Of a stretch of 64,000 nucleotides of DNA, positions 46,040 through 54,794 are shown in pieces. The stretch is from DASYLJ01 sp964404165 (GTDB taxonomy: Bacteria > Desulfobacterota > Binatia > DP-6). The position numbers and the translations under genes were made by a program. A model generated the notes under the pieces. The model made no database searches, was not told the DNA's origin, and was given only the letters and a program-made list of their open reading frames with translations. Position 1 is the first letter of the stretch. Every line of letters starts with the position of its first letter. Where the stretch lies: assembly GCA_964404165.1 (NCBI GenBank), contig CAYOIZ010000013.1, forward strand, positions 1 through 64,000, written 5' to 3'.

Positions 46040-47431
46040 TCACGGACACGCCGCCGGCGCGGCCGCATCCTTCGCCGAATACGACTTGCCGGCCTTGAAG
46101 CTGCGGTTGCCGCCGAAGGTCGCGCAGTACCGCGTCGTGCCCATCGTCAGCACCAGGTGCACCGGGTTCGGATCGTTGGCCAGCAGCAGGTCCAGGCCCG
46201 CCCCCTTGCCGCCGAGCTTCAGCACCCCCGGCTTGAGGGTGGCGTTCCGCAACGGACCGCTGCTGCCGTTGCCGTCGACGTACTTGTACCCCTTGCCGAG
46301 GCCTTCGGCGCCGATGAGCTTCCAGCGCGACGCCGGCAGCGGATAGGTGCCGTCGAAGCCGCCCGGCCCGGAGAACACGCGCAGCGTGGCCCCCGCGGTG
46401 CGCGGGTCGTCCGTGCTGCCGTTGCCGAGTCCGAGGTCGATGCCCGCGTCGGCGGACACGAGCGTCAGCGACCGCTTCTGCGGCTTGGCGGTCTTGGCCT
46501 TCAACACCAGCTGCTTCCCCGTGACGAGCTGGTCGACGGTGCCCGGCAGCGTGGTGGACGTGGTCGTCGTGCTGGCGAAGGGCCCGGTCGACGTCGTGCT
46601 CGTCGACGTCACCGTGGTCGTCGTGGTGACGGCCGTGAGGCACGGCCCCTGCACGCACGCGACCGTGACGGTGTAGTCGCCGGTCTCGTACTCGTCGGCG
46701 AGGGTGGTGCCGGAGTCGTCCAGGTCGTACACCAGCAGGACGTAGGGGTGGGCGATGATCGAGCCGCACTCGTCCGAGAACACCGGGTTGTTCAACGGAT
46801 CGGGCTGCGACGCGGCCCCGCCGCAGACGGCGTCGCCGAAGAACGGGCCGGTGCTGCCGAAGAGCCGGAAGTTCGGGTCGAGCGCGCCCGACGTCCGCGA
46901 CACCGTGATGGTGACGACGTCCTGCGCGTCGAGCGCCAGGGTGAACGCGTCCATCTCGCCGCCGAGGCCGATCGATCCCGCCGTCGTGCCGCCGATCGTC
47001 AGCGCGGTGGCGCCGACCGGCGCGGCGAGACTCTGCATGTGCATGCGATAGTCGCCGGCGCCGTTGCCGGGCGCGATCTCGAGCGGGATGATCAGGTCGT
47101 AGTCGGCGGCCGTCACCGGGCAGGTGAAGATGGTGCCGACCGTACCCGCGGCACCGAAGCCGTCGCCGCTGGTGCCGCCGCCGAGCGAGCAGCCGTCGTT
47201 GTTGATGGTCTTCTTCAGATGGAAGCGCGTCGCCAGGGTGCCGCTGGTCACGGTCTCCCGCAGCACGAGGATGTCCGCCGTGGCGGACGTGAAGGGGAGC
47301 ACGTCCTGCTCCGCTTCGCCGTCGACGAAGCCCGAGACGGTTTCGCCGGGGGCGATCGCCGCCGCCGGGGGCGGGAGCGACGACACCGCGAGCACGCCCA
47401 GGACGGTGGAGAGCCATCGATGGTAGCGCAT
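46040..47431 (-). CDS. Secreted beta-rich protein with Thr-rich linker, function unknown
   Basis: 463 aa. Signal peptide to AAA (about 25). Two PPC-like beta domains follow (residues about 30-265), then a Thr/Ser linker (about 275-305), then a C-terminal domain (LVLKAKTAKPQKRSLTLVSAD ... YCATFGGNRSFKAGKSYSAKD) ending in a short tail. The C-terminal domain is a repeated module in secreted proteins of uncultured deltaproteobacteria as far as I recall. No catalytic motif. Its stop is 6 bp from the convergent di-haem gene. Confidence 0.8.
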   Translation of the reverse strand: MRYHRWLSTVLGVLAVSSLPPPAAAIAPGETVSGFVDGEAEQDVLPFTSATADILVLRETVTSGTLATRFHLKKTINNDGCSLGGGTSGDGFGAAGTVGTIFTCPVTAADYDLIIPLEIAPGNGAGDYRMHMQSLAAPVGATALTIGGTTAGSIGLGGEMDAFTLALDAQDVVTITVSRTSGALDPNFRLFGSTGPFFGDAVCGGAASQPDPLNNPVFSDECGSIIAHPYVLLVYDLDDSGTTLADEYETGDYTVTVACVQGPCLTAVTTTTTVTSTSTTSTGPFASTTTTSTTLPGTVDQLVTGKQLVLKAKTAKPQKRSLTLVSADAGIDLGLGNGSTDDPRTAGATLRVFSGPGGFDGTYPLPASRWKLIGAEGLGKGYKYVDGNGSSGPLRNATLKPGVLKLGGKGAGLDLLLANDPNPVHLVLTMGTTRYCATFGGNRSFKAGKSYSAKDAAAPAACP

Positions 47432-47598
47432 GAGACTATCTACCTCCGACGCCGCCGGCCTGCATCACCTCCGGGCGGAAACTATCGGGACATTTTTCGG
47501 ATCCCGCGCGTCCGCCCGCGGCGGGCCGGACATACCCCGCCGCGGGCATCGAAATCGGCCCCGGACGCCCCGAAACCCGCCGTTGGACGCCTTTTTTC

Positions 47599-47627
47599 TT
47601 GACACGTTGGGCACCCGTCTGTGAATT
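47599..47627 (+). promoter_or_regulatory. Strong promoter of the PHP-domain protein
   Basis: TTGACA (47599-47604), exactly 17 bp, TGAATT (47622-47627), then 9 bp to the ATG at 47637 with no SD. The clearest sigma70-type promoter in the window, and again nearly leaderless. Confidence 0.6.
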
Positions 47628-47636
47628 TTCCGGGTC

Positions 47637-50600
47637 ATGCGGAGCCCGTCGTCCCCTGGTCGGAGTTTGCCCACCGTTTCCCTCGCAGCCGCCGTGGCGG
47701 CTGCCATCGTCCTCGCCACCGGCGTCGCCGATGCAGCCCTCACCGCCACCGAGGCCAAGTGCCGGCAGCGCGTGGGCATCGAAGGACGGGTGCTGCTGAA
47801 GAACGTCCAGAAGGCGCTCGGCACCTGCCTCGACAAGGTCAGCAAGGGCGTCCTGCCGGCGATGACCGACTGCACGCTCGATCCGGGGGTGGCGTCGCGC
47901 ATCACCAAGGCGGAGACGAAGCTCACGGGCAAGATCGTCGGCACCTGCCCCGACGCCGTCGTCGCCGGGCTCGTATTCGGCGGCGGCTGCTACGGCGCCG
48001 CCACCGCATCGGAGCTGGCGACCTGCCTCATCGACACCCACGAGGCACAGGCGTTCCTGCTCGCCGATACGGTGTACGGCACCACCGGCGCCCTCGCCGC
48101 GCCGGCGCAGAAGTGCCAGTCGACGGTGTCGAAGGAAGGCCAGAAGTACCTCGGCAAGCGCCACAAGCTGATCGCGTCCTGCAAGGACAAGGTCGCCTCG
48201 GGCAAGCTGCCGGCCACCACCGACTGCGCCGTCTCCACGGCGGTCAAGGTCGACGCCGCCGCGGCGAAGAGCGCCGCCAAGGTGACGGGCAGCTGCGCCG
48301 ACGCCACCGTCGCCGGGCTCACCTTCGGCGCCCCCTGCACGGGCGTCTCGACGGGCGCCGCCCTCGCCGCCTGTGCCGTGGGCGTGCACGGCGAGCGTGA
48401 CGACCAGCTCATCGCCGTCGAGTACGGCGCCGGCCCGGCCGGCACCACCGCGCAGGCGAAGGTCATCAGCAACGCCCCCGCCGACTGCGTGAAGGGCCCG
48501 CTGAGCCGCTGCCGCGCCGGCGACTACCTGCTCTCGAACGACCGCATCCGCGTCGTCGTGCAGGACCTGCAGCGCAACCTCTTCGGCGTGGGACAGTACG
48601 GCGGCCAGATCATCGACGCCGACCTCGTCCGCATCGGCGCCGATCCCGATCGGGACAACTTCGAGGAATGGTCCACGTCGGTGAACATCGAGAACACCGC
48701 CCACTACACCACCCTGCAGATCGTGAACGACGGCAGCGACGGCCAGGCCGCCATCCTGCGCGCGACGGGCGTCGACGACCTGCTCGACTTCATCAACCCG
48801 AGCACCGTCGTCGCCGGCCTGAACTTCCCGTTCCCCGCCGCCGCCAACGACCTCGATCTGCCGGTCGAGCTCATGACCGACTACGTGCTCGAGCCCGGAC
48901 GCAACTGGGTGCGGGTCGAGACCACCGTGCACAACCTCGGCGCGGCACCGCTCAGCATCTACTTCGGCGAGTACCTGAACGGCTCCGGCCAGGTGCGCCA
49001 GTTCCAGGGCGCCTACGGCTTCGGCCAGCCGCTGGTGTCGCTGCGCTGCCCCGTGGGCGCCGCCAACCCCTGCAACACGATCGTCTACGCCGGCACGCAG
49101 GAAGGCGCCGGCGTGTCGTACGGGTACACCAACACCGATCCGCAGTCGTCCGCGTTCTCCACCGCGGGCGTCGCGGTGCCGCTCATCGGCACCGAGGTGG
49201 TGTTCGCCGTGATCGGCGCCGCCTCGCCGCCGTGGACGATGACCGCCACCGGCACGCCCGGTGACGCCATCACCTTCGTGCGCTACTTCATCGTCGGCGA
49301 CGGCTCGGTGTCGTCGGTGATCGACGCCCGCAACAAGGCGCTGCTCCTGCCGTCGGGCACCATCCGCGGCAACGTCACCGTCGGCGGCTCGCCCGCCGCG
49401 GGCGTCCAGGTGACGGTCCTCGGCACGGCCGCCGGCGCGCCCGCCGGCCTGCCCCGCAACGTCGTCACCCAGGCCCTCACCGACGCCGCCGGCGACTATG
49501 AGCTCTCGGTCGCGCCGGGCAGCTACACGGTGGCGGCGAACGTCGAGGGATCGCCCTTCGAGGGCGGCGGCTCGACGCCGCAGGAACACGCGGTGGCGGT
49601 GTCGGCCTACGGCAGCGTCACGCAGAACATGGCCATCCCCGGCACCTCGGCGCTGGTCGTCAACGTCGTCGACGAGAACAACCAGCCCCTCCCGGCCAAG
49701 GCCACCATCGTCGGCTTCGATCCGAGCCCGATCCCGCGCAACCCGCAGAGCGTCGCCGGCCTGATCAACGTCTCGGGGGCGTGGTTCCTCGACTTCGGCC
49801 CCGAGGACGTGCCCTTCGGGCTCACGCGCGCGCTGTTCCTCGACCAGACCGGCACCATCGGCCCGCTGGCGCTCGAGCCCGGCAGCTACCGCGTCGTCGT
49901 GTCCCGCGGCGCCGAGTTCTCGGTGTCGACGCACGACGTGACCCTCACCGCCGGCAACACCACGACGGTGAACGCGCAGATCGCCCGCGTCATCGACTCG
50001 ACGGGCTTCATCACCAGCGACTTCCACGTCCACTCCATCGACAGCCCCGACAGCGAGGTGTCGCGCCGCGACCGCGTCGTGACGGTGCTGGCCGAGGGCC
50101 TCGACTTCTTCACGCCGTCCGACCACGACATCCGCACCGACTTCCAGCCCGACATCGACGCGCTCGGCGCCACGGCGCTCCTCGGCACGGCGGTGAGCGG
50201 CGAGATCACGACGTTCGACTACGGCCACTTCAACGCCTGGCCGATGACGATCGACACCAACCTCGTCAACGGCGGCAGCGTCGACCACGGCGGCGCCACG
50301 CCGGCGGGCCAGGACTTCCCGTCGTTCGGCAACTACAACCTGACGCCGGGGCAGATCATCGCCACGGCCCACGCCGACCCCGGCCAGGACACGGTGCAGC
50401 TGAACCACATCCACAGCCACTTCGGCATCGACGGCAACTCCGGCCTCGCCATCGACACCGGCGTGTCGCCGCCGCAGTCGCCGTCGTCGGCCATCATGGG
50501 CCCGGCGCGCCGGCTCGACCCGTCGATCCCGAACTACTTCGATCCCGGCTTCGACGCGATGGAGATCTGGATCGGCGACAACCGCAGCCACATCTACGAC

Positions 50601-51398
50601 TTCTTCCTCGGCCAGAACGCCGGCGACTGGTTCAACCTGCTGAACCAGGGCATCCTCCGCACCGGCATCTCCGACTCCGACACGCACGACAAGATCGTCG
50701 TGCAGGTGGGGTCGCCGCGCAACTTCGTGGCGTCGCCCAGCGACGACCCGGCGGCGCTGAGCGCGCTCGCCGAGACCCTCTCGGCCAACGTCAACGACGG
50801 CCGCTCCGTCGGCTCGAACGCGCCGTTCGTCCGCATCACCGCGAACGCCGCGTCCACGGGCGAGACCGCCGGCCTGGCGCTCGGCCTGCCGACCCTCATC
50901 GAGACCACCGACGGCAACCTCACCGTCACCGTCGAGGTGCAGAGCCCGCTCTGGGCCGAGTTCGACACGGTCGAGCTCTACGTGAACTCCACCACCACGC
51001 GCAGCATGAGCAACAAGCAGAGCGGCAACGGCATGGTGTCGGTGAAGCGCTACGCCATCACGCCCGACTACACGCAGGCGGTGGCGCCGAGCGTGGTCGA
51101 CGTCCATCCGTCGGTCACCGGCGCGAAGCGCCTCGAGGCCACGGCCATCTTCAACCTCACCGGCATCACCGAGGACATCTGGATCGTCGCCATGGTGAAG
51201 GGCACCGACGGCATCTCGCGGCCGCTCTTCCCGGTGTCGCCGAACAGCCTCAAGAAGACCGGCAACACCACGCTCGCGAACCTCACCGACGGCAACCTGG
51301 GTGAGGAAGGCATGACGACGTTGGCGTTCACCAACCCGCTCTTCATCGACGTCGACGGTGGCGGGTGGACGCCGCCCGGGCTGCAGGTCAACCCCTGA
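47637..51398 (+). CDS. Large secreted PHP-domain (CehA/McbA-like) putative metallohydrolase
   Basis: 1253 aa. Signal peptide to about residue 33. Two about 110-residue Cys modules (starting at Cys42 and Cys160; KCRQ...CLDKV..G.LPA.TDC pattern). A beta-rich region (about 255-560), a carboxypeptidase-regulatory-like beta-sandwich pair (about 565-780), then a PHP domain: DFHVHS (His797/His799), PSDHD, NHIHSHFG and SDSDTHD supply the metal ligands typical of CehA/McbA-type hydrolases. A C-terminal beta domain follows. Probably acts outside the cytoplasm on an unknown phosphoester or carbamate-like substrate. Promoter at 47599-47627. Confidence 0.85.
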   Translation: MRSPSSPGRSLPTVSLAAAVAAAIVLATGVADAALTATEAKCRQRVGIEGRVLLKNVQKALGTCLDKVSKGVLPAMTDCTLDPGVASRITKAETKLTGKIVGTCPDAVVAGLVFGGGCYGAATASELATCLIDTHEAQAFLLADTVYGTTGALAAPAQKCQSTVSKEGQKYLGKRHKLIASCKDKVASGKLPATTDCAVSTAVKVDAAAAKSAAKVTGSCADATVAGLTFGAPCTGVSTGAALAACAVGVHGERDDQLIAVEYGAGPAGTTAQAKVISNAPADCVKGPLSRCRAGDYLLSNDRIRVVVQDLQRNLFGVGQYGGQIIDADLVRIGADPDRDNFEEWSTSVNIENTAHYTTLQIVNDGSDGQAAILRATGVDDLLDFINPSTVVAGLNFPFPAAANDLDLPVELMTDYVLEPGRNWVRVETTVHNLGAAPLSIYFGEYLNGSGQVRQFQGAYGFGQPLVSLRCPVGAANPCNTIVYAGTQEGAGVSYGYTNTDPQSSAFSTAGVAVPLIGTEVVFAVIGAASPPWTMTATGTPGDAITFVRYFIVGDGSVSSVIDARNKALLLPSGTIRGNVTVGGSPAAGVQVTVLGTAAGAPAGLPRNVVTQALTDAAGDYELSVAPGSYTVAANVEGSPFEGGGSTPQEHAVAVSAYGSVTQNMAIPGTSALVVNVVDENNQPLPAKATIVGFDPSPIPRNPQSVAGLINVSGAWFLDFGPEDVPFGLTRALFLDQTGTIGPLALEPGSYRVVVSRGAEFSVSTHDVTLTAGNTTTVNAQIARVIDSTGFITSDFHVHSIDSPDSEVSRRDRVVTVLAEGLDFFTPSDHDIRTDFQPDIDALGATALLGTAVSGEITTFDYGHFNAWPMTIDTNLVNGGSVDHGGATPAGQDFPSFGNYNLTPGQIIATAHADPGQDTVQLNHIHSHFGIDGNSGLAIDTGVSPPQSPSSAIMGPARRLDPSIPNYFDPGFDAMEIWIGDNRSHIYDFFLGQNAGDWFNLLNQGILRTGISDSDTHDKIVVQVGSPRNFVASPSDDPAALSALAETLSANVNDGRSVGSNAPFVRITANAASTGETAGLALGLPTLIETTDGNLTVTVEVQSPLWAEFDTVELYVNSTTTRSMSNKQSGNGMVSVKRYAITPDYTQAVAPSVVDVHPSVTGAKRLEATAIFNLTGITEDIWIVAMVKGTDGISRPLFPVSPNSLKKTGNTTLANLTDGNLGEEGMTTLAFTNPLFIDVDGGGWTPPGLQVNP

Positions 51399-52648
51399 CG
51401 CGCGCCGTCTTCGCGGCACTGCTCCTGGCAGTCGGCTCCGTCGCCCTCGCGGCGACGGAGCGGCTGCCGGCACTCGCACAGCAGATGGCCCGCGCCCGTC
51501 TCGTCGTCGAGGGCACGGTGGCGGGCGTCGACACCTACGACGCGGGTCGGCTCGCACTGGCCCGCATCACCGTCCGCCGCACGGTGAAGGGCAGCGCCGC
51601 CGGCGAGGTCACCGTCCTCGAGCGACGCGACCTGCCCTCGGCCCCGGAGCTGCTGAAGCCCGGCGAGACGGTGCTGCTGTTCGCGGCATCGGCCCCACGG
51701 CTCTCCTCCACCGCCGCACTGCTTCCGGCCGGCCAGCATCTCGAGCCCGTCGGCGGGCGCAACGGCGTGGTCGTCGGACCGCCGGCCGACATCCGCGAGG
51801 CCACCGACGTCCTACTGCGCCTCGCCGCCGCGAGCGCCACGCCGGAGCCCGACGCGGCCACGCGTGCCGCCGCGCACCGCGCCGTCGTCTTCGACGAGAT
51901 CGCCGGGCACCATCCCCGTCTCGTCGCCGACGGCGCCATGGCACTGCCGGGTCTGCCCGACCTCGCCGCCACGCTGACACCGGTGGAGCGCGGACGACTC
52001 GAATCGGCGCTGGCGCGCACCGACCTGCCGTCCTGGGTTCGCGTCGCGCTGGTGCGCGCCGTCGGCGAGGCCCACCTCACCGCCCTGGTGCCCGCGCTGC
52101 GCGCGATGCCGTCGCCCGACGGCGCGCTGCAGGAGGTGGTGTGGGCGACGCTGCGTCAGCTCGGGTCGCCCGCCACTCCCGAGGAGATCGCGAAGGCGCT
52201 CGGTAGCGACGACCCGTCGACCCGATCGGCGGCGGTGCGCGCGTTGGCCGCGACCGATGCGCCCGACGCCGCGGAGCGCATCGGCCGCGTCGCCGCCACC
52301 GACCCGAACGCGGACGTCCGCATCGCCGCCACGGAGGCGCTGGGCTCGCCGACCCTGCCCGGCGCCATGGCGGTGCTGGAGCGGCTGTTCGCGACCGGCG
52401 ACTGGCCGTTGCGCCAGGCCGCGGGACGCGGCATCAACGCCATCGGTGGACGGCCGGCGCAGGAAGCCTTCGCTCGGCTCGCCTACTCCGATCATGCCGA
52501 GGTCCAGCCCTATGCCGTCACGCTGCTCATGCTCACCGGCATCGACCACGACGACCCGCTGATGGTCCGTATCCGCACCAGCCACCCCGATCCCAGCGTG
52601 CGCGACATCACCATCAAGGGCCTCCCGGCGCTCGACGAGCACAGCTGA
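51365..52648 (+). CDS. Secreted HEAT-repeat protein
   Basis: 427 aa from GTG 51365, which overlaps the previous gene by 34 bp but gives the only complete signal peptide (TRAVFAALLLAVGSVALAA). A beta domain (about 35-140) is followed by several HEAT-like repeats (about 170-420; e.g. DDPSTRSAAVRALAATDAPD, DPNADVRIAATEALGS). Likely a scaffold for protein interactions in the periplasm; in an apparent three-gene unit with its neighbours. Confidence 0.8.
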   Translation: MDAARAAGQPLTRAVFAALLLAVGSVALAATERLPALAQQMARARLVVEGTVAGVDTYDAGRLALARITVRRTVKGSAAGEVTVLERRDLPSAPELLKPGETVLLFAASAPRLSSTAALLPAGQHLEPVGGRNGVVVGPPADIREATDVLLRLAAASATPEPDAATRAAAHRAVVFDEIAGHHPRLVADGAMALPGLPDLAATLTPVERGRLESALARTDLPSWVRVALVRAVGEAHLTALVPALRAMPSPDGALQEVVWATLRQLGSPATPEEIAKALGSDDPSTRSAAVRALAATDAPDAAERIGRVAATDPNADVRIAATEALGSPTLPGAMAVLERLFATGDWPLRQAAGRGINAIGGRPAQEAFARLAYSDHAEVQPYAVTLLMLTGIDHDDPLMVRIRTSHPDPSVRDITIKGLPALDEHS

Positions 52649-53040
52649 TGCACCGCGGGCTCACCGTCGTCGCCGCCCTCGCGCTGCTGGCCGGATCGGC
52701 GCTCGCCCATCCCACGGAGAAGCCGGCGAGTCGCGAGCTGGTGCGTATCCAGGGGCACCGCAGCGACGCCAGGACCGGCGGCGGCGTGACGTCCATGGTG
52801 GTGGCGGCGCTCGGCGTCGATCATCCCTTCGCCGCCTCCGACGTGCGCACCTTCGGCTTCGGCGAGTCCACCGCCGACGTCTCGCCGGTGGGTCCGCACG
52901 TCGTGCTGCAGGGCGCGCGCGACGTGCTCACGCGGTTCACGGGCGCACGTCCCGACCAGCAGGTCACGATCCTCGCCGAGCGGCGCAGCGGCGCCAGCGA
53001 CCTGTTCGTGCTGACGATCGACCTCTGTCCGCCGAAGTGA
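52648..53040 (+). CDS. Small secreted protein of unknown function
   Basis: 130 aa; the start overlaps the previous stop (TGATG). Signal peptide MHRGLTVVAALALLAGSALA. Mature part begins HPTEKPASRELVRIQGHRSD and ends in a beta-rich segment TILAERRSGASDLFVLTIDLC. Here too cleavage after ALA would leave His first, which may be chance. No family recognised. Confidence 0.7.
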   Translation: MHRGLTVVAALALLAGSALAHPTEKPASRELVRIQGHRSDARTGGGVTSMVVAALGVDHPFAASDVRTFGFGESTADVSPVGPHVVLQGARDVLTRFTGARPDQQVTILAERRSGASDLFVLTIDLCPPK

Positions 53041-53110
53041 CGGTCGTTACCTTCGAGGTAATTGCGGCGCACACGTCGTCCCGGTGATCCTGCCGTCCAT
53101 GGAGGATCGC

Positions 53111-53479
53111 ATGGACACCGAATTCATCGACCGTTACATCGCCATCTGGCACGAGCCCGACGCCGCGCGGCGCCGCCAGCTCGTCGCCGCTCTCTGGACC
53201 GAGGACGCGGCGCATTTCACGCGCAACATCGCCGTGCACGGGCACGACGAGATCACCGCGCGCGTCGGCCGCGCCTACCAGGAGTTCGTCGGCAGCGGCG
53301 GCTACGTGTTCCGCGCCCGTGGCCCCGCCGAGGAGCATCACGCCGGCGTACGCTTCGCGTGGGAGATGGTTCCCGCCGCCGGGGGCGCCGCCGCCGGCGC
53401 GGGTACCACGTTCCTGGCCCTGGCCGACGACGGACGCATCCGACTCGAGTACCAGTTCTCCGACCCGTCGCCTGCGTGA
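53111..53479 (+). CDS. SnoaL/NTF2-like protein
   Basis: 122 aa alpha+beta cone fold (FIDRYIAIWHEPDAARRRQL, ...LWTEDAAHFT, ...RFAWEMVPAAGG). Such proteins are small-molecule isomerases or binding proteins; no catalytic assignment possible. Start at 53111 chosen because GGAGG lies 6 nt upstream, in preference to the upstream GTG (53084) or ATG (53099). Confidence 0.8.
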   Translation: MDTEFIDRYIAIWHEPDAARRRQLVAALWTEDAAHFTRNIAVHGHDEITARVGRAYQEFVGSGGYVFRARGPAEEHHAGVRFAWEMVPAAGGAAAGAGTTFLALADDGRIRLEYQFSDPSPA

Positions 53480-53493
53480 TAGCGAACGGTCGC

Positions 53494-54276
53494 ATGTCGC
53501 GACCCGCCGGCGTCGGCCCCCTGCTGCGACGCTGGCGGGAATCGCGTCACCTGAGCCAGCTGGCGCTCGGCCTCGAGGCCGAGGTCTCCGCTCGCCACAT
53601 CAGCTTCATCGAGACCGGGCGCGCGATCCCGAGCCGCACGATGCTGCTCACGCTGTCGTCGGTGCTCGACGTGCCGCTGCGCGAGCGCAACGTGCTCCTG
53701 GAGGCGGCCGGCTTCGCGCCCTGCTTCCGGGAGACGCGGCTCGACGATCCGCGCCTGCGCCACGTGCGCACCGCCGTCCAGCTCATCCTGCGCCAGCACG
53801 AGCCGCGCAGCGCGATCGCCTTCGACCGGCACTGGGACCTCGTCATGGTGAACGCGGCGTTCGTCCACCTGCTCGGCCTGACGATGGACGAGCCGCCCGC
53901 CATGCTGCCGCTCACTCTCACCACCCCGCCACGCCCGAACCTGCTCCACCTGCTCTTCCGTCCCGACGGCATGCGCCGCTACCACGTCAACTGGGACACG
54001 ATCGCGCGCTCGCTGCTGAACGACGTGCACCGGGCGCTCGGCCGCACCCGGGACCCCAGGCTGGAGACGCTGCTCGCCGAGCTGCTCGCCTACCCCGACG
54101 TCCCCGCGAGCTGGCGCGAGCCCGACCTCGACCTGCTGCCCGCCGTGGCCCTGCCCTTCGAGATGAACCTCGGCGGCACGGTGGCGCGGTTCTTCAGCAC
54201 CGTCACCACGCTCGGCAAGCCGCAGGACGTGACGCTCGACGAGCTCCACATCGAGACCTTCTTCCCCGCCGACTGA
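53494..54276 (+). CDS. XRE-family transcriptional regulator with MmyB-like ligand domain
   Basis: 260 aa. Helix-turn-helix (about 8-62: LLRRWRESRHLSQLALGLEAEVSARHISFIE) followed by the MmyB-like PAS-related ligand-binding domain (about 95-255; AIAFDRHWDLVMVNAAFVHLLG). Such regulators often sit beside oxidoreductase or SnoaL genes. It could regulate the two flanking SnoaL-like genes. Confidence 0.88.
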   Translation: MSRPAGVGPLLRRWRESRHLSQLALGLEAEVSARHISFIETGRAIPSRTMLLTLSSVLDVPLRERNVLLEAAGFAPCFRETRLDDPRLRHVRTAVQLILRQHEPRSAIAFDRHWDLVMVNAAFVHLLGLTMDEPPAMLPLTLTTPPRPNLLHLLFRPDGMRRYHVNWDTIARSLLNDVHRALGRTRDPRLETLLAELLAYPDVPASWREPDLDLLPAVALPFEMNLGGTVARFFSTVTTLGKPQDVTLDELHIETFFPAD

Positions 54277-54332
54277 CGCTTTGGCACCGGGCCGAGCGTG
54301 CGAATGGCCCTCGCGGACGGCACGGTCCGCCG

Positions 54333-54338
54333 TAGAAT
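54333..54338 (+). promoter_or_regulatory. -10 hexamer of a probable leaderless promoter
   Basis: TAGAAT ends 6 bp before the ATG at 54345, with no SD between. Confidence 0.45.
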
Positions 54339-54344
54339 GCCGGC

Positions 54345-54794
54345 ATGGCCACGCCTGCCCCGATCATGCCCGCCGCGCGGTTCGTCCAGGGCTTCCAGGA
54401 GTTCTGGCGGGCGCCGTCGCTCGACGGCCTCGATGCGCTGCTCGCACCCGACGTCGTGCTGATCCAGCCGCTGTCGCGTCCGATGCGCGGGCTCGCGGCG
54501 GCGAAGCAGGGGTTCGCGCGCATCTTCGCGCTCATCCCCGATCTGCACGCCGAGGTCGACGGCTGGGCCGCGGCGGGCGACACGATCTTCATCGACTTCC
54601 GGTTGATCGGCACGCTCGCCGGGCGGCGCATCGAGTGGCCCGCGGTCGATCGCTTCCGTCTCCCCGGCGCGCTCGCCACCGAGCGCGTCAGCTACTTCGA
54701 CGCGCTGCCGCTGCTCGGCGCGATCGCGACGCGCCCGTCGTGCTGGGGACGGGTCGTACGCGCCGGCATCTGGCGCAACATGCTCGGACGCTAG
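54345..54794 (+). CDS. SnoaL-like domain protein
   Basis: 149 aa, SnoaL/NTF2 fold (FVQGFQEFWRAPSLDGLDALLAPDVVLIQPL, then DGWAAAGDTIFIDFRL and a C-terminal strand region with FRLPGALATERVSYFDALPL). Likely a small-molecule binding or isomerase protein. Its end overlaps the convergent cytochrome gene by 4 bp. Confidence 0.82.
   Translation: MATPAPIMPAARFVQGFQEFWRAPSLDGLDALLAPDVVLIQPLSRPMRGLAAAKQGFARIFALIPDLHAEVDGWAAAGDTIFIDFRLIGTLAGRRIEWPAVDRFRLPGALATERVSYFDALPLLGAIATRPSCWGRVVRAGIWRNMLGR

Noticed and set aside
46040..47431. Thr-rich linker region as an expanded DNA repeat
   Set aside because: The repetition is at the protein level with mixed codons; similar linkers occur in the mono-haem cytochrome, consistent with interdomain spacers.
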